Positions 44,587 to 54,676 of a stretch of DNA of 64,000 bases are shown piece by piece. The notes below the pieces were generated by a model. It did not search any database, had not been told where the DNA came from, and worked only from the letters and a program-made list of their open reading frames with translations. The stretch covers positions 185,001 to 249,000 of the forward strand of contig CAUYUJ010017837.1 of NCBI GenBank assembly GCA_963575745.1, given 5' to 3'. Origin of the DNA: Prorocentrum cordatum. Taxonomy: Eukaryota; Sar; Dinophyceae; Prorocentrales; Prorocentraceae. The stretch's first letter is position 1, and each line of letters starts with the position of its first letter. The translations under genes were made by a program, and so were the position numbers.

Positions 44587-46995
44587 TCGGTAAGTTTCGG
44601 GGCATCAGATGTCGCGTTGGGGGTCCCAAGAACTGAGCTCTCGTGGGGTGAGGGTGCCAGGGCGCGGTGGGGGCGCGGTGGGGGCGCGGCAGGGCGCGTC
44701 GGCAAGTTTCGGGCCAGAAATTGTGGGGCGGGGGGTCCCAGGAATTGAGCCCTCGTGGGGTGGGGGTGCCAGGGCGTGGTGGGGGCGCGGTTCGGGGTGT
44801 CTGTAAGTTTCGGGTCAGAAATTGTCGCGTGGGGGCCCCCGAGCGCTGAGCTCTCGTGGGGTGGGGGCGCCGTGGCGCGGCGGGGGCGCGGCAGGGGGCG
44901 TCGGTGAGTTTCTGGCTAGATAGTCGTGTGGGGGGTCCAAGAACTGAGCTCTCGCGGGGCGGGGGTGCCCGGCCGTGGTGGGGTTGTGGCGGAGGCGCGG
45001 TTGGGGGTGTCGGTGAGTTTCGGGCTAGAAATTATCGCGTGGGGGGTCCCAATGGGGCGGGGGTACCAGGGCGCAGTGGGCGTGGCGGGGGCGCGGCGGG
45101 GGCGCCCGTAGGTTTCGGGGCAGAACTTGTCGCGCGGGGGGGGGCCCAAGGAGTGAGCTCTCGTGGGGCGGGGGGGGCGGGGGCGCGGCGGGGTCGCGAT
45201 GGGGGGTGTCGGAATGTTTCGGGGGGGCCCAAGAAGTGAGCTCTCGCGGGGTGTGGGTGTCAGGGCGCGGTGGGGGCGCGGCGTGGGAGGTTGGTACGCT
45301 TCGCGTTAGAGAAAATTCTCGCGTGGAGGACCGCGAGAACAATGCTCTCGTGGGGCGGCGATGCCGGGGCGCAGTGGGTGCGCGCTGGTGCTGCGGCGGG
45401 GGCGTCGGCAAGTTTCTGGACAGGTAGTAGCGTGGGGGGTCCCAAGAATTGAGCTCTCGTGGGGCGGGGGTGCCGGGGCGTGGCGGGGGTGTGGCGGGGG
45501 CGCAGTGGGGGGTGCCAGTAAGTTTCGGGTCAGAGATTGTCTCGCGCGGGGTCCCAAGAAGTGGGCTCTCGCGGGGTGGGTGTGCCAGGGCGCGGGGCGC
45601 GGCGGGGGCGCGGCGGGGGGCCCGTAAATTTCCGGCCAGAAATCGTCGCGTGGAGGGGGCCCGAGAAGCCTGAGCTCTCGTGGGGTGAGGGTGCCGGGGC
45701 GGGCTGAAAATTATCGCGCGGGGGGGGGCAATAATTGAGCTCTCGTGGGGTGGGGGTGCAAGGGCGCGGTGGGGGCGCTGCGGGGGGCGTCGGTAAGTTT
45801 CGGGATAGAAAGTGTCGGGGGCGGTCCCAAGAATTGAGCTCTCGTGGGGTGGGGGTGCCAGGGGCGCGTGGGGGCGTGGCGGGGGCGCGGTGGGGGGTGT
45901 CGGTTTCGGGTCAGAAAATGTCGCGTGGGGTGTCCCAAGAACTGAACTCTCGTGGGGTTGGGATGTCGGGGCGCGGCGGGGGCGCGGCGGGGGTGTCGGT
46001 GAGTTTCGGGCCATCAGTTGTCGCGGTGGGGTTCCCAAGGGCTGAGTTTTCGTGGCGGGTGCTAGGACGTGGTGGGGGCGCGGCGAGGGATGTCGGTAAG
46101 TTTCGGGTCAGAAATTGTCGCGTGGGGGGTCCCGAGAACTGAGCTCTCGTGGGGTGGGGGTGCCGGGGCGTGGTGGGGGCGTGGTGCGGGCGCGATGAGG
46201 GGTGTCGGTCAGTTTCGTAAGCTTCGGGGTAACAAGTGTCGCGTGGGGGCCCCAAGAACTGAACTCTCGTGGGGTCGGGGTGCCCAGACGTGGAGGGGGC
46301 GCGGTGGGAGGCCGGTGGGGGGTGTCGGCAAGTTTCGAGTTAGAAATTATCGCGTGGGGGTCCCAAGAACTGAGCTCTCGTGGGGCTGGGGGGCCGTGAC
46401 GTGGTGGGGGCGTGGTGGGGGCGCGGTGGGGGATGTCGGTCAGTTTCGGGCCAAAAGTACTCTCGTGCGGGGTCCCAGGAACTGAGCTCTCGTGGGGCGG
46501 GGGTGCCATGACGTGGGGCGTGGTGGGGGCGCGGCGGGGGGTGCTGGTAAGTTTCGGGTCAGCAATTGTCGCGTGGGGAGGTACCAAGGACTGAGCTCTC
46601 GTGGGGTGGCGGTGCGGGGGCGCGGTGGGGGCGCGGTACGTCGGTCAGTTTCGTGCCAAAAATTGTCGTGAGGGGGGGCCCAAAAACTGAGCTCTCGTGG
46701 GGTGGGCGTGCTGGGACGTGGTGGGGGCGCGGTAGGGAGTGTCGGTAGGTTTCGGGGCAGATATTCTCGTGTGCGGGGACCCAAGAAGTGAGCTCTCGTG
46801 GGGTAGGTGTGCGGGGACGTGGTGGGGGCGCGGTGGGGGAACTCTCGTGGAAACAGTGTCGGGGCAGATATTGTCGCGTGGGGGGTCCCAAGAACGAAGC
46901 TCTCGTGGTGTGGGGGTGCTGGGGCGTGGTGGGTGCGCGGTGGGGGGTGCTGGCAAGTGTCGGGCCAGAAATTGTCGTGTGGGGGGGGGGCAAGA
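44587..46995. repeat. ~105-bp satellite, about 22 units
   Basis: Each unit has GTCGGTAAGTTTCGGG, TCAGAAATTGTCGCG, TGGGGGGTCCCAAGAACTG, AGCTCTCGTGGGGTGGGGG and TGCCGGGGCG plus a (GGTGGGGGCGC)n tail. GAGCTC (SacI) landmarks fall at 44635, 44848, 44946, 45155, 45238, 45451, 45672, 45836, 46141 and others. Unit length varies (about 83-120 bp) through the G-rich tail. Long Pro/Arg-rich frames on the minus strand (such as 45025-46038) are repeat products. Confidence 0.95.
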
Positions 46996-48056
46996 ACTGG
47001 GTTCCTTAGAACAGGTGCAAGACGGGGGGGAGCGGGGGCGTGCCCCCGTTTGATCGCACACGCTTCTGGCGTCCGCGATACTAATGAGGAGCATTGGTGA
47101 ACCCCTCCCCGCAGGGAAGAAGGGGGTTGGAAGATGAAGCCCGCTAAACTCGTCACACGTACAGGGATGGTGAGAGTTCGCGGGAGCTGGTTGCGCTTGG
47201 TCGGGGCGCCCGAATGGAGTAATTGAGACGCTTGCGCAAGTGACCCGAACCTTCTGCCATTCAATATGGCGTATGCATACATGATCAGGTCGTTTCGGAT
47301 GTGAGTGCTGGCGGTTGCAGGGTTTGGTGCATCCAAGCCCGTGCTCCTTAAATGTGCATGACATCACGTAACTGATCGGTAAGGTGACGTACGTCTACCG
47401 TTTCTGCAGCCTTTCACTCCACCCACCTGCATTGATCGCAGCTATCGATGTCCAGCGTGTCTGAAACAGCGTCGCTCGTCATCGCCATCGTTCGTAGTCG
47501 GTCTGCCCATCGTATCGGGGAGGCTCGCCGATTGGTTCATCCTCCCCTGTCTCCGATATTGTCGGAAAGCAACCGTGTTCTTCATCCTTCGCCCTCAATT
47601 GGAAGTGGTTTTCGATTCTACGTTGCCCTTGCCAGGGCCCACGGATTCAATGCCAAGGGGGGCGGGGTAGCAGGGGAGTCCATCGACAGACTCTTGGGAA
47701 CATTCCGAGGTGTTCTAGAGGGCAGGCTCCCGCACTGACCCCTGGCTCGGGCCTCTCTGGGAACACCAGAGAGTCACGCTGGATCTGTGGGGGGCGGAGT
47801 AGAATCTGTCACTTGGCAGCAGAGGTAGAAAGGTTTGCGATCTCGAGGACCGAGTTGGACGGGCCGATTCCCGATGTGAAGGGAGGGATGGGGGCCGGCA
47901 TCGGACACACATGGAGGCGTGGGAGGTATTCTCCCCAAATTTCACGGCGCTGCTGGTGGGCCTCCTTGCCAAGGATGACGTCTTCGGTGCCTGCCACGCT
48001 GGGCGGACGCAGAGGGCATCGGCCAGAGCGACCCAGGGGGTGAACTCCGAGGATGA
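46996..48056. other. No recognised gene
   Basis: Mostly unique-looking sequence. A 96-codon frame at 47448-47738 and one at 47911-48363 have no family match; the latter is mostly the GAG repeat. No tRNA or snRNA could be fitted. Confidence 0.4.
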
Positions 48057-48057
48057 G

Positions 48058-48131
48058 GGGGAGGATGAGGAGGAGGAGGAGGAGGAGGACGTGGAGGAGG
48101 AGGAGGAGGAGGAGGAGGAGGAGGAGGAGGC
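48058..48131. repeat. GGA triplet microsatellite
   Basis: GAGGAGGAGG triplets with a single GACGTG interruption. Confidence 0.9.
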
Positions 48132-48400
48132 GGGATTTTCTCCCGAGCGCACTTCTCCAGGGGCAGGCCTCCTCCTCCCCTTCCTCCTCGGGCCCTGCCT
48201 CGGCGGGGAAAGCCCGGGGAGCGTGGAGCCCAGGCGGATGGCAGGCTCACGGAGAGACCTGCACGGGCCCAGGAGGTCCCGCGAGCGCCCCCTGCAGCTG
48301 CTTCGGAGCATCGCGCGCGCTCCGGCGCCTGCGAGCCCCCTCCTGTCCTGCCCGCAGAGATAGGTTTCCCAGTATGCCCCGAGTGGAGCCAGGGTCTTAG

Positions 48401-48640
48401 TGGGCCCTGGAAACGACAGGGCCGTTTTTGTTCCCGGTTCCGTTTTGCCGTTGTTTTACCGGTCCCGACGTCGTTTCTTTTTATCGGTTCCGTCGCCGTT
48501 GTTTGACCGGTTCCGGCTCCGGTTCCAATCCTGGAGCCGTTTTTTTTGCCGTGTCCGGTCGCCGTTTTTTTACCGTTTCCGTTTTCAAGGGGCATTTTTT
48601 GGAAACGGTGAAAAAACGGCCCTGCCGTTTCCGTGGCCCA
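48401..48640. mobile_element. 240-bp foldback element with CCGTTTTT words
   Basis: The left end TGGGCCCTGGAAACGACAGG then GCCGTTTTT (48401-48429) pairs with the right end AAAAACGGC then CCTGCCGTTTCCGTGGCCCA (48612-48640) with two mismatches. The interior is made of GGTTCC, GCCGTTTTT and ACCGG words. It has no ORF and abuts the next TIR element. Confidence 0.8.
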
Positions 48641-48647
48641 CAAATCA

Positions 48648-48795
48648 AGGGAGGAAAAACCACCCCGACCCCGACAATTGGCGTTTACTAAACGACCCTG
48701 GGCGTTTACTAAACGGCCCTGCCCTGTTGGATTCTCTCTTCGGGTGCGTTTACTAAACGGCTTCGCTTGTCGGGGTGGTTATTCTCGGGGTGGAT
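48648..48795. mobile_element. TIR element, copy 2 (same family as 25317-25475)
   Basis: The left end AAACCACCCCGAC is repeated in inverted form at the right end GTCGGGGTGGTT (48767-48780). The interior holds three GCGTTTACTAAACG palindromic words. The similarity to 25317-25475 shows a dispersed family. It has no coding capacity. Confidence 0.75.
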
Positions 48796-48892
48796 TTTCT
48801 GCCCTCCAACAAAGGCCAGGGTCCATCACGCTGGATAGCGGAGTGATCTGGTCTTGGTCAAGCTCCGGGTTGCGCGCAGGCAGCCCCCCCCC

Positions 48893-49305
48893 AGGAGTTC
48901 CAGTTGGCCTCAACAGGCCCTCCGAATAGTCCCGGCCGGTTGGCCTCAACAGGCCCTCCGAGTAGCCTTTCGGGAGACTCTCCATGGCGGGGGATCCCAT
49001 GGGGGGGGCAGGGGGGGATCCCCCCCATGGGATCCCCTCCTGCCCCCCCATGGGATCCCCAGGGGATCCTATGGGATCCCCCCCCTGGGATCCTATCCCC
49101 CCATGGGATCCCCCCCCATGAAGAGTCTCCCGAGAGTAGCCTTGGGCGGTTTCAACACCCTGGAGCCGTCTCCGACGGCGCTCCTGGGCGCTCCGCGTCC
49201 CAGGGTTGGGGTGTCGAGACCGCCCTGGACTACTCGGGGACCCTGTTGAGACCAGCCGAGACTGCTCGGGGGGCCTGTTGAGGCCAGTTGGGACTATTGG
49301 AGGTG
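48893..49305. mobile_element. Foldback element with GGATCCCATGGG core
   Basis: The left arm has two units of TTGGCCTCAACAGGCCCTCC, GA(A/G)TAG (48904-48966) and GGGAGACTCTCCATG. The right arm has CATGAAGAGTCTCCCGAGAG (49117-49136) and two units CTACTCGGGGACCCTGTTGAG / TGCTCGGGGGGCCTGTTGAG (49233-49284). The centre (48985-49115) is an array of GGGGATCCCATGGGG words, each a BamHI- and NcoI-type palindrome. Confidence 0.75.
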
Positions 49306-49837
49306 CTGTCTGCGCACAACCCGAAGCGTTTCCCCGCAGGCGAGCGGATCGAAGAAGGAATACATTCGTAAGCATAAACAGTCGGAACTCCGTGCAGATT
49401 TCTGGGACGGGCGCCGGGCTCCATGGCGCGCCAGGGAGGGGGGTTCCGGCGCCGTGCAGTTGTTGGTCTTCCAGTGAACGAGGGACGAGAAGGGGGGAAG
49501 CAGGAGGCAGCAGGGAGGCAGAACAAGGGAAAGAAGAGAAACGATGAAGGCGGAGGGGGAAGGTGGGAGGGGAGGAGAGATGCATCACGGCATCATGACG
49601 GATGTATGCTGGAGGAGGAAGGAGGAAGGCGTTAGGAGAGATGATGGCGAATGTGTGCTGAGGGAGGGGTGATGGAGGGAGGCGCGATGTTCGAGGGGGA
49701 TATGGGGGAGGGACGAATGAAAAGGCAGGGAGGAGGGAGGAGGCACAGGAACGAGGATGGAAGGAGAGAGCAGGGAGGGTGACGGAAGGTGAGCAGGGAA
49801 GGTGGAGGAGGAAGCGGGGAGATGGTGCGGTGAGCGG
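49306..49837. other. Purine-rich interval without a gene
   Basis: GGAGG/GGAAGG-rich sequence from about 49480 to 49825, just before the SL relic. No frame is convincing. It may be the insertion-site context of LINE 2. Confidence 0.45.
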
Positions 49838-49858
49838 CCGTAGCCATCTTGGCGCAAG
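49838..49858 (+). other. Spliced-leader relic at the 5' end of LINE 2
   Basis: The 21 bases run CCGTAGCCATCTTGGCGCAA plus a final G. The dinoflagellate SL is CCGTAGCC-ATTTTGGCTCAAG, so only two positions differ (T to C and T to G). The relic is followed at 130 bp by the first ATG of LINE 2 ORF1. It is on the same strand as the LINE. Chance occurrence of a 19/21 match at this place is unlikely. Confidence 0.8.
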
Positions 49859-49987
49859 TTTGAAATCCGAGTCGTGGGGCTTCGAGCTTGGAGGTTTCCG
49901 CCGCTGTGCGACAAAAATCGAAGGGGGCGCCCGACGCATTCCTTTCCCTCCCCTGTTCAGGGGGAGCCGCCGATCTTGGGGCCCCGC

Positions 49988-50700
49988 ATGGCCCCTCAGT
50001 CTCGTTGGTGGGAAGCCTCTAGTCTCCGCAATGCGGCACCTTGGACGTGTAGCGTGCTTGGCACCGAACAATTCTGCCACGAAGACGCAGTGTTGGTCGT
50101 GCTTCGCTCCCGCTCCGAAGCGTGTGCAGTGTTCCATCAACAAGGCCGTTCTAGCCTCAGGCGCGCCGCCATGGCAGGCCCGCGCCCCCCAGCCGCCCAA
50201 AGGGCGCGGCAAGGGGGGCAAGCCTGATGTCTGCGGCGGCCCTCGCGCTGTTCACGGCGCTGGCGGCGCTGCAGGCGGCGGCGTTGCCGAGTCACGGAGC
50301 GGGCGCGGCTGTGGCGCCCGCACCTCCGCCAAGCAGCTCCTGCTGCTTGCGGGGACAGCGTGCCCGCCGAGCTCGACGAGGTCAGCGGCCCGAGGGGACT
50401 TCGACAGCGAGCTGAAGAGGAGACGCGAGGAACTCATCGAAAGGCTACGCCAAAGCGTGCTCGAGCAGGAGCGCGCCGCCAAGAGGCAGGTGCTGGGGTC
50501 CAGCTGCCAGCTGCTGGCAGCCAGCGCCGCGGCGGCCAGCGCCGGCTCTCCCCCTCTTTGGCCCGCGGGGGCGCTCCCGACACTTGGTGGGTGGGATGTG
50601 CGCCGTTTCGCTGCCCTTGCAACAAGGCGGGGACGCGGGGCGGGGGCGGAAGCGGCGAGGCCTTCTAGTGATAATGACCCTCAGCGCCAAGCTGTCGCGG
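49988..50700 (+). pseudogene. LINE 2 ORF1: zinc finger plus coiled coil
   Basis: ATG 49988 opens MAPQSRWWEASSLRNAAPWT, then CSVLGTEQF. A one-base shift leads to ATKTQCWSCFAPAPKR. Together these give W-T-C ... C-W-S-C, the pattern of RanBP2-type zinc fingers (W-x-C-x2-4-C-x3-N-x6-C-x2-C) that I remember from dinoflagellate LINE ORF1, though the second Cys and the Asn are lost. A Gly/Lys linker (PPKGRGKGGKP) and a coiled coil ELKRRREELIERLRQSVLEQ (~50415) follow. The protein would bind element RNA. Confidence 0.55.
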
Positions 50701-51700
50701 AGCAGGGTGGTTGAGTTTTTGGCGGAGTAGGTCCAGACCGTCATAGGCGAGGGCGGCATCCCCATCGTGGTGGCGCAGGAACACGGCAAACCATCTGAAT
50801 GCCTGATTATTTCAGGAGCAGCCTAAAGATATGAGAATGGACCAGCAGTCAGCGCAGCAAAAGGCGGCGTCTCTTCGGAGGTTGCCATCATCACCCCTGC
50901 GTGCTTGGCGATGAACACGGCGCCCGACCAGATGAGCTGGGACATCTCGCTTGAAGGAGCTGCTGGTAGATTCTGATTGGGGCTCACAGACGTTCGAGGC
51001 ATAGGGTGGGTAGCGTTCTTCTCGGTGTACTTGTGGATTGGAATGCCCGTGACATGGGCGGCGACTGCGGCAGTCTTGGACACCATCGTTGACTGGGCCG
51101 TCGACCAGCGCATTCCGTGAATTGCTTTCGGCGGCTTCACTCAAGAGCCGCAGTCCATCTCATATATCCCACGACGCCAGCTTCGCGCAGGATGGCGACG
51201 ATTCCATTCAGGCCGAGCGTCATTGGAAGCTGATGGAGCACTTGGGGCGCGCGCGCGTTGGGCGAGCTGTCCAAGTGCGAACCCACCGTCGCCATTGCGG
51301 TCGCCGTCAGTGAAATCATGATCTTCTGCCGGCAGAGGGCGACCGCTGGGGCGGCGCGACAGATGCGATCGAGAGCGGACTCGTTTTACAAACGGTGCAG
51401 CGACAAACGCCGAGGGTCTGGCAGCTGCGCGCGCGACATGACAGCGGAAGCAGGCTTGGATGGGCGCCCGCCAAATCGGCCGAGAACAATATGCCCCCGC
51501 AAGACCCACGGGGGGCGGCCGCCGCGAACCAGGAGAGTTGGAAGCTATCTGGAGGGATGGCGTTGGCAATTATCAAAAGTTGTGGCGGTGGGATCAGGCG
51601 AATGCGCGCGAGCGCAGCAGGCGCTGCAGCTTCCCGCCGTCAAGGCAGGCCAGCTGATAATTCAATGCTACAGCGGGAAGACCAGGCTCGGCATTAACGG
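50701..51700 (+). pseudogene. LINE 2 endonuclease remnant
   Basis: Plus-strand frames read IGEGGIPIVVAQEHGKPSEC (~50745), matching the family's Q-E-H/T-K strand with the metal-binding Glu. Next are SAAKGGVSSEVAIITPACLA (~50855; family GG-x-S-G-GVAI), WVAFFSVYLWIGMPV (~51010; family S-V-Y), and IPWIAFGGFT (~51115; family P-F/W-V-x-GGDFN, with the Asp missing here). Stops interrupt after VVEFLAE and SGAA. The order is that of the EEP fold, so identification is fair even though several catalytic residues are gone. The downstream part to 51700 is poorly kept. Confidence 0.6.
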
Positions 51701-53440
51701 CTGTCACTTCGGGCGCCATGGATGGCTCGCTGGCGAATGCTTCGAATGCTTGTCACGCATTCTCATGGCGTGCGAGGTCAGTTGCTCTTGGCTTGCTGCC
51801 GCGCGCGCGCTCGCCCACTTCCCCGTCGCGGAGCGGGGCGGAGGAGCCTGGCCTTCGCGCAATTCCCGGCGCCTGCTCGCATCTTTGAGACGGCGAGGGG
51901 CCCGCTGATCCGACAGCGGGAAGGCCAGTTGCACGCGGTCTGGAGAGCCGCGTAGGACGACGACTCTTAGCTGGGCGCGCTTTTCCAGTCCGTCAGTGGC
52001 CTTCTAGACTTCGAGAATGCGGGCGAAAGCGTTTCGCTCAATGTGACATGTTTCTTTGACGCGATGCAGGAGGTACCGATAGGCGCGCCGGCGCTGTCTC
52101 TCGAGCCGCTCGCCTTTCCGAGGGCGGTGCGAAACGGGCAGTCCGTCGCCAGTCACGCTCGCTTTGGCGGGTTTGCCAGTCGGGTCCAAGCGCGCAAATT
52201 GGTTCCCGAAGGCGGCGCTGTAGCCAGTGCCGGGAATGGCGAAGGCGCGGGCAGGCGCCGCGGTGGACATCGCCAAGTGCGTGGGCGACGCCACGGTCTG
52301 GGTTGGCAGCGCCAACCAGCAGCTGAGCGTTGTCTTCCCTGATGCGCCGAGCGCCGCCATTCCCGCGCGACTGCTGGAATCTGCTGGAGACATCGCGCAG
52401 ATGAAGTTTTCCATCGGACCGCGAGGCAAATCCGAGTGAGCGTCGGACCCCGGCAACGTCGTCGGCGAGCTCAAGCCCGGGATGGGCGCGATGGGGCTCG
52501 AGCTCGCGGAGAATGGATGGCGGCTGATGGAAATGCGTCGCCCGCGACGAGATGGCGCGCTCCGCCGAGGGCAGATGGTCGAAGGCGGCCTCGCCCAAGC
52601 GTCGCGGGGCGAGCGCGGGGCGGGGCGTCCAGGCGCCCATCGCCGACGCCGCTTCGCGCAGATGTTCTTCCCCTTTCCAACGCGTCGCCCGCGGAGCAGA
52701 AGTGTCTGGCCGCGCGCGGCAGCGTCGGGGCTTTCAGACCAGGCGCTTTGCGGCCGCCGGCGCTGCGCGCGGACGGGCCCGGGCAAACGCGGCCGACGCG
52801 TGCTCGCGGAGCGCGCGCCGCGCGGGGAGGCGGTGGGCCCGCGGGGCGTCGCGCGAGGGGCGCCCAGGACAGGCGCGCGCGAGGCGCCGCCGCTGGAGAT
52901 CGCCGGGGGAGTGGAGAGGGCCATCGACGCGAGGGGGCCCTGCGACTGCGCCGATGCGCGGGGTGAACCAGCTTCGCCGAGGACATCTCCGCGGCCCCTC
53001 CTCGCGCGGCGGGCCACGGGCGCCGGGGGGGGCGACGGGCCGGGCGCGCCGCCGCGTGAACTTCATGAGGACAGCGGTGCTCCGGAGCAGCTCCCCCCGG
53101 ACGCGCCGTTTCGAGACGGGCCAGGTCGACCCCGATATCTGCCCGCTGCGCGAAGAGGCGCCAGGCTCGCCGCCCTGCGCCCGCAGCAAGCGCGAGGCGG
53201 GCGCGCGCGCGGCAGCTCGTGCGCGCGCGCGCCTCGCTGGCCAAGGGTTCGGGACATCGCGCAGTTGGGGGTCGCGGCCGCGAGTCAGGCGACGCCCGCG
53301 CGCGAAACGAGGCGGGCCCGAGTCGCGATTGCGAGCCCCGTCCTTGGACGCGCCGCTCCTGCCCCGCCGGATTTCCCCCAGGCCCGCGCGCGAAATCCAG
53401 AGACGGATCCCCGGGTGGATCAGCAGCTTTAGAGTTGAGC
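51701..53440 (+). pseudogene. LINE 2 reverse transcriptase and C-terminal remnant
   Basis: RT motifs A to C are no longer readable. The downstream region keeps words that I associate with dinoflagellate LINE C-termini: LLESAGDIAQMKFSIGPRGK (~52370-52430), VGELKPGMGAMGLELAENGW (~52460), AEVSGRARQRRG (~52700) and, in another frame, PRGEAVGPRGVARGA (~52825), LEIAGGVERAIDARG (~52890) and REAVRR-type Arg-rich tails to ~53430. The call depends on position after the endonuclease and on these weak words, so confidence is limited. Confidence 0.4.
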
Positions 53441-53499
53441 TCAGCCTGACTGGTCCACCACGGGGGGGCATCATATTAAGGATCTGCGGCGTCGCTGAC

Positions 53500-53602
53500 A
53501 TCATCACCTCGCCGTCGTTATCGTCATCGCCATCATCATGGCCAGCATCGCCATCATCGTCATCACCATCATCACCATCATCATCATCATCATTATCATC
53601 CA
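53500..53602. repeat. (CAT)n / CATCAC microsatellite
   Basis: CATCATCACC and CATCGC triplets, pure CAT toward the end (53577-53602). Related CATCATGACC words recur at 57995-58130 and 60600-60735. Confidence 0.9.
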
Positions 53603-54002
53603 CAGCGGTTTCGGCTCTCGGACGCGAGTAGATCGCTTTTCGCGTTCCCCCCAAACCGCGAGCGTGGTGTCGCTGCCTCTGGCGCGGGTTCAGATGTCTG
53701 GAGAGTCTGAGTCAGAGGCGGTCTCGGTTGGGCGTGGTCGCAGGCTGCGGCCTGCGGCTGAGCGTTGGTACTGGATCGTGGAGAGCCTGTTCAGGATCCG
53801 GCGTCTTCAGCGAATCTGGGGACACCTTGGACAGTTCTTGCAGATCGTGGCAGCGACGACTCTACGAGAGCGACTTCGAAAGCTGCTACCCCCTTAGAAG
53901 CAGAAGAAGAAGTATCGGCGACTCAGCGTGCCGCTTGTGCTGCGAGCGCGGCGAGCTTCGGAAATCCAGGTTGGCGGAAGCGGGCAATGGCTTCCAGCTG
54001 CC

Positions 54003-54355
54003 TCTGGCGCGGGGAACGCTGCCTCTGGCGCGGGCGGGGGGCCGCCGCGACGACGAGGAGACGGTTCCCGAAGAGCCACGCAGCAAGAAGATGAAGAACC
54101 GCACTGGGATCGTCGACTGATCCAGGCTGCCTCTGGCGCTGATATCTTTTCACACAGCAATGGCTTGCAGGCTGCCTCTGGCGCTTCCTTCGTTTGGCAC
54201 AGGGTTATCCAGACTAGGGCTCCGTACTAGGTAGGTGCTCTGGACTGCGCCGCCGGTGCGTAGCGTGCCGCGGATCCAAAAAAAAGCAGGGTAATGCTCT
54301 GCCGCTGCTGCCAGCTGCTGGTACTGCTGCTGCTCCGCCTCCTCCAGCTGCTGCT
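54003..54355. repeat. Direct repeat, left copy (partner 55590-56012)
   Basis: This starts GGCGCGGGGAACG and runs through AGACGG, GAAGAGCCACGCAGCAAGAA, TCGTCGACTGATCCAGGCTG, CAGACTAGGG and TGCTGCCAGCTGCTG to the CTGCTGCTCCGCCTCCTC words. The partner copy has the same order with a 65-bp insertion that contains a strong hairpin. Confidence 0.85.
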
Positions 54356-54676
54356 CCTGTTGTTGCTTCTCCTCATCCTGCAAGCCGCTGCCCCTGCTGC
54401 CGCTGCAAGCAGCAGGAGAGGCTGGAGGAGCGCGGCACTGGGGGAAACGCGATGGGGGTTCGCTCAGAGGCTCAACCACGCGAGGTCCTCGACCTTCGAT
54501 CGTCCTCCTCCACCTCCTATTCGAATTCCCTCTTCGACTACATCAAGGCTCAAGATGTCAGGTTCCCTCGGGGCCAAAACGGATGCCGCTAGTCCGCGGC
54601 CAGACAACGAATTTCCTCGCCTTTCCTGCAGGAGTTGGGCACCAGCACCCTGTGTCCCTCAGTTCCAGGATCTCCC

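Larger units (their letters stand above)
49838..53450 (+). mobile_element. LINE 2, decayed non-LTR retrotransposon with SL relic
   Basis: Order on the plus strand: SL relic, ORF1 with a RanBP2-like zinc finger and coiled coil (49988-50700), endonuclease remnant (50701-51700), RT remnant and post-RT region (51950-53440). Length is about 3.6 kb. Frames change often and several stops are present. The 3' border is placed near 53450, where the Arg/Ala-rich coding pattern ends. There is no obvious poly(A). Confidence 0.6.

Noticed and set aside
45025-46038. 337-codon Pro/Arg-rich minus-strand frame
   Set aside because: It runs across the ~105-bp satellite and repeats with its period; no domain and no phase conservation over the whole array.
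48779-50221. 480-codon minus-strand frame
   Set aside because: It crosses a foldback element, a purine-rich tract and the LINE 2 ORF1 on the opposite strand; composition is Pro/Ser-rich without motifs.
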